From Actinophytocola glycyrrhizae (GTDB lineage: Bacteria > Actinomycetota > Actinomycetes > Mycobacteriales > Pseudonocardiaceae): a stretch of DNA of 64,000 nucleotides. The stretch is taken from positions 1 through 64,000 of the forward strand of contig NZ_JBHSIS010000024.1 in assembly GCF_042653545.1 (NCBI RefSeq), given 5' to 3'. The translations under genes were made by a program, and so were the position numbers. Below are positions 57,983 to 64,000 of this stretch, piece by piece. The first letter of the stretch is position 1, and the number at the start of each line of letters is the position of its first letter. Below the pieces are notes generated by a model, which searched no databases, was not told where the DNA came from, and saw only the letters and a list, made by a program, of their open reading frames with translations.

Positions 57983-60900
57983 TTACCGGTCGCGGAGGGC
58001 GGTTTCCACCCCGCCCACCTTGTCGGCGAGCAGGCCGAGTGCGCCGACCGCGCGGACCATCGGGTCGTCCTCCGCGCCGCCGAGTGCCTTGTCGCGCAGG
58101 AACGCGGTCTTCACCTGCGCCCAGCGGGCCGCCTGTTCCGGGGTGAGCCTGCCGCGCAGTTCCGCCAGCTTCAGCAGGTTGGCCTCCGCGCCCGACGTGA
58201 GGGTCTGCGCCTCGCCCTGGTAGTGGTCGTCGATCAGCATCTCCAGTTCGGCGTCGTTCATCACCGGGACGATGCGTTCCGCCAGCTTGTTCATGTTGCG
58301 GTAGGAGCCCTGCAGCTGGAACGGCGGCTCCATCCGCGACGACTCGGCCTGCGCCGCGGACGCGATGTAGGTCTGGTTGTTCGCCAGCACGACCTCCTGC
58401 ACCCGCAACAGCTTGCGCAGCACCGAGGTGACCTGGTCCAGCTCCACCGCCGAGTACGGGTGCGACAGCTGGTCGGACCGCACCTCCTCGCCGCGGGCGA
58501 GGCGGATCATCAACTCGATGTCGCCGCGCTCCCGGGTGGACAGTGGGGCCAGGACCTGGTTGGAGGTCAGCGAGTTCTCGATGTAGCTGAGCGCGAACAG
58601 GTCCTCGCGGCCGGAAAGCACGTCGCCGAGGTTCCACACGTCGGCGCGGTTCGCCAGCATGTCGGGGATGCGGAACCGCTTGCCCTGCTCGGTGTACGGG
58701 TTGCCCGCCATGCAGACCGCGAACCGCTTGCCGCGCAGGTCGTAGGTCCTGGTCCGGCCGTCCCACACGCCTTCCATCCGCCGCTGCGCGTCGCACAGCG
58801 AGATGAACTTCTGCAGCAGCTCCGGGTTGGTGTGCTGGATGTCGTCCAGGTACAGCAACGCGTTGTTGCCCAGCTCCAGCGCGAAGGAGATCTTCTCGAC
58901 CTCCTGCCGCGCGGTCGCGTTGGGTGCGTCCGCCGGGTCGAGCGAGGTCACGTCGTGGCCCAGCGCCGGGCCGTTGACCTTCACGAACACCAGCCCGAGC
59001 CGGTTCGCGACGTACTCCATCAGCGTCGTCTTGCCGTAGCCGGGCGGGGAGATGAGCAGCAGCAGGCCCATCTGGTCGGTGCGTTTCGCGTCGCCGGAGG
59101 CACCGAGCTGCTTGGCGAGGTTGTCGCCGATCAGCGGCAGGTACACCTCGTCGAGCAGCCGGTTGCGCACGAACGCGCTCATCACCTTCGGCCTGAACTC
59201 GTCCAGCCGCAGCCGTGCGCGCTCGCGGTCGAGCAGCTCGTTGCGCTGCTTCTGGTACGCGCGGAACGCGGGCACCCGCTCCAGCCGGAACCTCCTGGTC
59301 CTGGCCAGTGCCTCGTCCAGCCGCAGCGTCAGCTTGCGGTCCACCACGCGCGGGTGCGCGCCGAGCAGGCCCTCGACGGTGGCCGACACCGCCGCCGACG
59401 AGTCGTGCCTGGGCAGGTCGCACAGCAGCAGCGCCACCGCCTCCGGCAGTTCCTCGACCGGCAGTTCGTCCGATGTGGAGACGAACGCCGTCAGCCACGC
59501 GGTCGCGAGCTGGTGGCGGGCCACCACGTCCGCACCCAGTGCGCGCAGGTCGTCGTCGAACTCGCGGCGGCCGCCGAGCTCGCGGCGGAACCGTTCCACG
59601 ATCAGCCGCGCGCCCGCGCTGGTCACGAACCCGGCCGGGGTCGCGGCCAGCTCCTCGAACAGGTACTCCGCGGCCAGCGCGGTGTCCCCGTCCGCCAGGG
59701 GGAACCCGGCGATCGCCGCCGACAGCTCGTCGCACAGCGCGGCGATGGCCGCGACCGGGCCGAACGCCGCACGGGCCCTGGCCAGGGACGTCGCCCTGGT
59801 GGTCCACGCCTTCCGCGCGTCCTCCTGCGCGCCGAACGTCCAGAACAGCTGCGCCAGCGCGCGTGCCGCCGGTGGGTACCGCAGCAGCCCGGCACCCGCC
59901 CGCAACCGCAGCAGCACCTCGAGGATCGCGGCCGCGTCGTGGTCGTGCACACCGCGTTCGTAGCCCTCGTCGTAGCGGGACTCGGCGACGGTGCGCACCA
60001 GCGTGACGAGGTCCGCGTCCTCCGGCACCCCGGCGTCGAGCACGGTCGTCGCCAGGTACTCGGCGCGGTACACCTCCGCGGACTCCGACACCAGCAGCTG
60101 GTCCCAGAACGGCTTCGTCTCGAGGAAACCCGGGTCGCGCACGGGGGTGCGGAAGTCGGTGCCGGTGACGGCGAGCGACATGCCGCCGTCCTTCGGCACC
60201 AACGTCAGGTCGATGGCCTGCGTGTTCACCGCGAACCGGTGGCGCCCGAGCCGGACGGTCTCGCCGCCGTCGCCGAACAGGTCGGCGCGGTCCCGCAGTG
60301 ACCGGCCCGCTTCCTGGCGCGCCGCCTTCAGCCTGCCGTCCAGCTCCTCGGCGCGCACGGAGTCGTCGAGTGCGCGCAGCTCCCCGGCGACCGAGCGGAC
60401 CTTCGCGACCATCGGGTCCGACGCGAAGTAGGTGTTGATGTCGTCCAGTGTGGACAGTGTGGCGACGCGCCGCGCGATGCTGGTCAGGACCCGTTCCGCG
60501 GAGCTGACCAGGCGGTCCGCGCGGCGGGACTGCTCGTCGACGAGCGCCTGCTTGCGCGACGAGAACGCCTCGTAGACGTCGGTGCGCTTGGCGGTCAGCT
60601 CGGCGAGGAAGTCGTCGAACTCGCTGAACCGGGACTCGAGGTTCTCCAGTTGCAGCAGCAGCCTGCCGAGTTGTTCGTCGCAGCGCTGCGGGGTGTCGGC
60701 GACCGCGAGCGCACCCGTGATCGACTGTCCGAGCAGCGCGAACTCGGCGGCGAACGCGGCGCGGCCCTCGGTGGCGAGCAGGTCGCGGCGCCGGCCGTCC
60801 ACAGTGGCGCGCGCACGGTTGACACCGCCCAGCACCTCGCCGATCCGTTCGAGGATCTGCGTGCGCACGGTCGCGTCGGCGATGTCGAGCGACCCGACGA

Positions 60901-62875
60901 CCTCGGTGACGATCTCCAGCCCGGCGGCCTGCTCCGAGAGCCGCTCGACCACCGGGCCCGCCTCGGCCACGGTCGTGATGGCGGCCGCGTCGGCGACCAG
61001 CGCGTCGACCTTCTCGTGGTAGCCGGTGAACGCGTTCGCGCCGCGCAGGAACTCGACGGCCCGCTTCGCCGCACTGTCCAGTTCGGACTCCAGCAGTGTG
61101 CCGAGCTCGTCGATCCGCGTGGTGTCCACGTACCGCAGCTCGCGCAGCGTGACGAGCCTGCCCTGCGCGCGGCGCAGCGACGCGAGCTGCCCCACCCACT
61201 CGTCGGCCGACTTCGGCGCCTCGCCGCGGACCCGCCGCACCAGCGACGCGATCTCCTCGCCCGCCCTGGTCAGCTCGGTGGCCGCGGTGTCGGTCAGGGA
61301 CTGGACGTTCTCGAACTCGGCGAGCACCTGCTCCGCCGTCGCCCGCACGTCGGTGATGGCCGAGCGCAGGTCGCCGAGTTCCTGGTCGCCGAGCCAGTGG
61401 TAGCTGTCGAACGCCCGCGCGCACGCCGCGATCAGGCCCTCGAACACGGCGGTCGACGGCGCCATCTCGTCGATCATCCGCTTGACGGACAGGCAGTCGG
61501 AGATGCCGCGCACGAGGTCGGCGTTGCCGACCCGTTCCAGCGGCCCGGTGCCGACGGGCTGGGCCGCCGCGAACGAGTCGGACACGTACGGCGTCTGCCA
61601 CACCTGCATCGGGTGCACCCGCGTCGGTTCCTCCGACGTGGCGCGGAACGCGACCAGCGTGCCGTCCTCGAACAGCGAGTAGCCGTGGCAGGGCAGCGGG
61701 TTCGCGACCTCCTTGCGGATCACGTTGTACGGCAGCAGGAGCGTGCGGCCCTCCCGGCGGGCGTGGAACGCGTACACCACGTCCTCGCCGTTGGGCGACC
61801 GGATGACCCGCTCGAACTCCAGGTCGTCGGTGACGGTGTTCTCGAACGTGCGGGACACGCCGGTGGCGAGGTAGTAGCCGCCGGGGAAGATGATGCCCTG
61901 GTCCTCCGGCAGCCGCTGGCACGCCTGGCCGATCCCGTCGAGCCGCACCACCGTCTTGGTGCGGGTGTTGAACACCAGGTAGCGGTGGGTCGTCTCGTTG
62001 TAGGGCAGCACCCGCAGCAGGATCAGCGGGCCGATCCGCGCGTACCGGACGTCCGCGTCCGCGAGGCTCTGCAGCGGCTCGTCGACCGGCTCGGTGTAGA
62101 CGCCCTCGCCCGCCTCGGTGTTGTTCTCGACCTTGACGGTCAGGTTGCCGTTGACCGTCTCGATGAACACCTCGTTCTGGATCGAGATGTGCGGGTGGCG
62201 GCCGAGCACGTGGTCGTCGCGGGTGGTCTCGGTCCACTCGAAGTCGTGCGACGACGGGAACACGTGGTCCCGCTCGCCCGCGTTGTCCACATAGGACAGC
62301 GTGCCGTCCGCGCGCACCGTCCACCGCAGCACCTTGATGTCCTCGGTGCGCGGCCCGGTCTGGAAGACCGCGAGCAGCTTGCCCTCCACCGGCCGCAGCT
62401 GCAGCAGCCGCGTCTCCCGGTAGTACCGGTACAGCTCGGTGAAGTCGCGGCGGAACCGCTCGTCGCCGAGCAGCTCCGGCCGCTCACCCGGCGCGTCCTC
62501 GAACCGGAAAGCCTCACCCTCGCGGGTGAACCGGTGCAGCGAGAACACGTCGTCGATCGTGGTCTCCGGCTTGAGACCGATAAACACGTTGTAGCCGAAC
62601 AGCATCAGCCCGCTCGCGTCCCCGTCGGGGTCCGGGATGGACACGATGTCGCGCGGCACGCAGTTGTTCTCGGTGCGGATCCGCTCGGCGCCCACGAGGC
62701 GCAGCTCGGTACTGCCGAACACCTCGAGGCGCCGCGTGTTGAGGGCCTCGGCCCGCCGGGCAAGCTCCTCGGCCTGCTCGGCGAGCCGCTGCCGCAGCAC
62801 CTCGTACGTACGGGCGTCGAGCCCGTCCTGCGCCGGCCCGCTGGCGGGGGCCGGCGCGTCGACGGTGGAGGTCAC
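57983..62875 (-). CDS. Very large AAA ATPase (DNA repair ATPase-like)
   Basis: 1630 residues. The N-terminal about 480 residues are beta-rich repeats that look like a propeller (repeated VxxP and DG turns). A long coiled-coil and helical middle spans about 480-1200. A MoxR-like AAA domain has Walker A SPPGYGKTT near 1275 and Walker B NALLYLDDIQ near 1340, with AGNPYTEQGKRFRIPDMLANR after it. Annotated relatives are called DNA repair ATPases on weak grounds. The gene overlaps the SPFH gene by 4 nt, so the pair likely forms a membrane-linked machine. Role unknown. Confidence 0.8.
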   Translation of the reverse strand: MTSTVDAPAPASGPAQDGLDARTYEVLRQRLAEQAEELARRAEALNTRRLEVFGSTELRLVGAERIRTENNCVPRDIVSIPDPDGDASGLMLFGYNVFIGLKPETTIDDVFSLHRFTREGEAFRFEDAPGERPELLGDERFRRDFTELYRYYRETRLLQLRPVEGKLLAVFQTGPRTEDIKVLRWTVRADGTLSYVDNAGERDHVFPSSHDFEWTETTRDDHVLGRHPHISIQNEVFIETVNGNLTVKVENNTEAGEGVYTEPVDEPLQSLADADVRYARIGPLILLRVLPYNETTHRYLVFNTRTKTVVRLDGIGQACQRLPEDQGIIFPGGYYLATGVSRTFENTVTDDLEFERVIRSPNGEDVVYAFHARREGRTLLLPYNVIRKEVANPLPCHGYSLFEDGTLVAFRATSEEPTRVHPMQVWQTPYVSDSFAAAQPVGTGPLERVGNADLVRGISDCLSVKRMIDEMAPSTAVFEGLIAACARAFDSYHWLGDQELGDLRSAITDVRATAEQVLAEFENVQSLTDTAATELTRAGEEIASLVRRVRGEAPKSADEWVGQLASLRRAQGRLVTLRELRYVDTTRIDELGTLLESELDSAAKRAVEFLRGANAFTGYHEKVDALVADAAAITTVAEAGPVVERLSEQAAGLEIVTEVVGSLDIADATVRTQILERIGEVLGGVNRARATVDGRRRDLLATEGRAAFAAEFALLGQSITGALAVADTPQRCDEQLGRLLLQLENLESRFSEFDDFLAELTAKRTDVYEAFSSRKQALVDEQSRRADRLVSSAERVLTSIARRVATLSTLDDINTYFASDPMVAKVRSVAGELRALDDSVRAEELDGRLKAARQEAGRSLRDRADLFGDGGETVRLGRHRFAVNTQAIDLTLVPKDGGMSLAVTGTDFRTPVRDPGFLETKPFWDQLLVSESAEVYRAEYLATTVLDAGVPEDADLVTLVRTVAESRYDEGYERGVHDHDAAAILEVLLRLRAGAGLLRYPPAARALAQLFWTFGAQEDARKAWTTRATSLARARAAFGPVAAIAALCDELSAAIAGFPLADGDTALAAEYLFEELAATPAGFVTSAGARLIVERFRRELGGRREFDDDLRALGADVVARHQLATAWLTAFVSTSDELPVEELPEAVALLLCDLPRHDSSAAVSATVEGLLGAHPRVVDRKLTLRLDEALARTRRFRLERVPAFRAYQKQRNELLDRERARLRLDEFRPKVMSAFVRNRLLDEVYLPLIGDNLAKQLGASGDAKRTDQMGLLLLISPPGYGKTTLMEYVANRLGLVFVKVNGPALGHDVTSLDPADAPNATARQEVEKISFALELGNNALLYLDDIQHTNPELLQKFISLCDAQRRMEGVWDGRTRTYDLRGKRFAVCMAGNPYTEQGKRFRIPDMLANRADVWNLGDVLSGREDLFALSYIENSLTSNQVLAPLSTRERGDIELMIRLARGEEVRSDQLSHPYSAVELDQVTSVLRKLLRVQEVVLANNQTYIASAAQAESSRMEPPFQLQGSYRNMNKLAERIVPVMNDAELEMLIDDHYQGEAQTLTSGAEANLLKLAELRGRLTPEQAARWAQVKTAFLRDKALGGAEDDPMVRAVGALGLLADKVGGVETALRDR

Positions 62876-64000
62876 GGCTTCTGCGCGATCTCAGGCACCC
62901 GCTCCACCGGTGCCGGTGTCACGACGGGCGTGCCGGAGAGCAGCTCCTGGATGCGTGAGGCGTTCGGGCCGCCCTCCTTCATCATCTTCATCAGCGCGGC
63001 CGAGACCGACAGGTTCTTGACGTCGTCGCTGCCGAACGAGGACAGGATCTCCTTGATGTCGTCGGCGAAGTTCGCCTCCCCGTTGAGCCACGGGCCGGCG
63101 AGCTTGCTCGCCACGTCCGAGCCGTTCATGAACCCATCGACGCTCTTGCCGAGCGTGATCGAGCCCATGAGCCGGTCGAGGAACATGCTCTCGCCGCCGA
63201 CGATGTCGATGTCGGCCTTCTCCAGCCCGGCCGCGAGGACCATGGCCTGCGACTCGGCGACCTCGCGCTGCGCCTGGATGCCGGCGAGCCGCACCTCCTT
63301 GTCCGACTCGAGCCGCAGGCGGAACTCCTCGTGCCCACGGGACGCGTCGTCGAGAGCGGCCATCGCGGCGGCCTTCTCGGTGAGGCCCTCGGCCTCGCCC
63401 TTCAGCTTCTCGCGCATCGAGTCCGCGTCGGCCAGCGCCTTCTCGCGGATGACGACGGCCTCGGCGCGGCCCTCCTTCTCGATGACGTCCGCGTTCCGCT
63501 CCCGCACCTGCACGTCGGCGAGACCCGCTGCGGCCGTCTCGGCCTGGATGCCCTCCGCGAGGCGGATCTTGGCGCGGGCGTCGAGGTCCGCTGCCTGCTG
63601 CCGGGCCTCGGCGAGCGTGAGCTCCTCGCGGGCCTTGTGCTTGGCGGCGGCCTCCGCGGCCTCGGCCGCCTTGATGTCCTTGACCAGGTGCTCCTGCGCC
63701 TCCGCCTCGGCCGCGATGATCGTGGACTGCCGCTTGCGCTCGGCCTCCTCGACCGCACGGAGGCGCTTGATGTTCTCCTCCTGCTCGGCGACCGTCTTGT
63801 CGACGGCGACCCGCTCACGCACGACCTCGGCGACCGAGCGGCGCTCGACCTCGACCTCCTTCTCCTTGGCCGCGTTGGCGAGGGCGATCTCCCGCTCGCG
63901 CGCCACGACCTCGAGCATGCGGTCCTTCTCGATGCGCTCGGTCTCGATCGCGATGACCCGCTCGCGGTTCTTCTCGGCGACGGCGACCTCGCGGGCCCGG
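62872..64000 (-). CDS. SPFH/flotillin-like protein, 5' end outside window
   Basis: 376 residues visible, open to the window edge. Ala/Glu/Lys/Arg-rich coiled coil in heptads (KHKAREELTLAEARQQAADLD and similar) and a C-terminal tail DVKNLSVSAALMKMMKEGG match the flotillin C-terminal region. The N-terminal SPFH domain and membrane part lie upstream of position 64000. It would form membrane-bound rings or scaffolds. Its stop overlaps the ATPase start as ATGA. Confidence 0.8.
   Translation of the reverse strand, partial: RAREVAVAEKNRERVIAIETERIEKDRMLEVVAREREIALANAAKEKEVEVERRSVAEVVRERVAVDKTVAEQEENIKRLRAVEEAERKRQSTIIAAEAEAQEHLVKDIKAAEAAEAAAKHKAREELTLAEARQQAADLDARAKIRLAEGIQAETAAAGLADVQVRERNADVIEKEGRAEAVVIREKALADADSMREKLKGEAEGLTEKAAAMAALDDASRGHEEFRLRLESDKEVRLAGIQAQREVAESQAMVLAAGLEKADIDIVGGESMFLDRLMGSITLGKSVDGFMNGSDVASKLAGPWLNGEANFADDIKEILSSFGSDDVKNLSVSAALMKMMKEGGPNASRIQELLSGTPVVTPAPVERVPEIAQKP

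Noticed and set aside
57909..62324. 1471-codon minus-strand frame overlapping the large ATPase
   Set aside because: Same strand, shifted frame, almost all Arg/Gly/Ala; the other frame has the Walker A site.
1..64000. CRISPR arrays or complete insertion sequences
   Set aside because: No regularly spaced direct repeats and no transposase frame were seen; the only mobile trace is the integrase remnant at 30199-30389.

Overview
The window is GC-rich, densely packed actinobacterial DNA. The gene content fits a member of the Pseudonocardiaceae (Lentzea, Saccharothrix or Actinosynnema type): XRE/DUF5753 plus DUF397 regulator pairs, a pknG-glnH-glnX operon, WXG100/PPE-like secretion genes, DUF5134 and DUF1707 proteins, many GTG starts, and operons whose genes overlap by ATGA or GTGA. 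Assignment to a genus is inference.

Layout. (1) 0.1-3.3 kb: one half of a lasso-peptide locus, with a 46-residue precursor, an Asn-synthetase-like cyclase that starts inside the precursor stop codon, and a divergent ABC exporter. (2) 3.5-8.0 kb: an island on the plus strand with a TtcA-like PP-loop ATPase, two nucleoside 2-deoxyribosyltransferase-like proteins, an unknown 192-residue protein and a trypsin-like protease with a helical C-terminus. It is followed by two tiny minus-strand ORFs and an XRE/DUF397 pair. (3) 9.8-11.4 kb: the missing half of the lasso machinery on the minus strand: RRE (B1), transglutaminase-like leader peptidase (B2) and an HPr-kinase-like kinase. (4) 11.5-15.4 kb: a PAP2 phosphatase and a NarL-type two-component pair. 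(5) 15.5-28.1 kb: a 12.5-kb, 12-gene, translationally coupled operon for a modified-sugar surface glycan, running from a membrane sugar-phosphate transferase to a class III aminotransferase. (6) 28.3-31.2 kb: a PPOX flavoprotein, a membrane protein, a hicB gene with a hicA stub, an integrase remnant, and tRNA-Glu, tRNA-Asp and tRNA-Phe. (7) 31.5-35.2 kb: a copper chaperone-like protein, a small RHH-like protein, a cold-shock protein, an L,D-transpeptidase lipoprotein and an AraC regulator. (8) 35.2-38.7 kb: a WXG100/PPE-like operon. (9) 38.8-46.4 kb: a thioesterase, a metallophosphoesterase and the pknG-glnH-glnX amino-acid sensing operon. (10) 46.6-56.2 kb: a DUF5134 protein, a PadR regulator divergent from a FAD monooxygenase, a second NarL-type pair, a DUF1707 protein, an 886-residue membrane receptor-like protein, trpF and a Cys/Met-metabolism PLP enzyme. 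(11) 56.5-57.7 kb: a Fic protein in noticeably more AT-rich DNA. (12) 58-64 kb: a 1630-residue AAA ATPase coupled to an SPFH/flotillin-like protein that runs off the window.

The most interesting signals are these. The lasso locus is complete but split by a 6-kb island, and its kinase matches a precursor ending in Ser, the residue that paeninodin-type kinases phosphorylate. The PP-loop/NDT/protease island looks like an undescribed conflict or nucleotide-modifying system. A family of palindromes at gene ends keeps its loop while the stem covaries. Seven genes start 6-7 nt after a TANNNT box, which suggests leaderless transcription.
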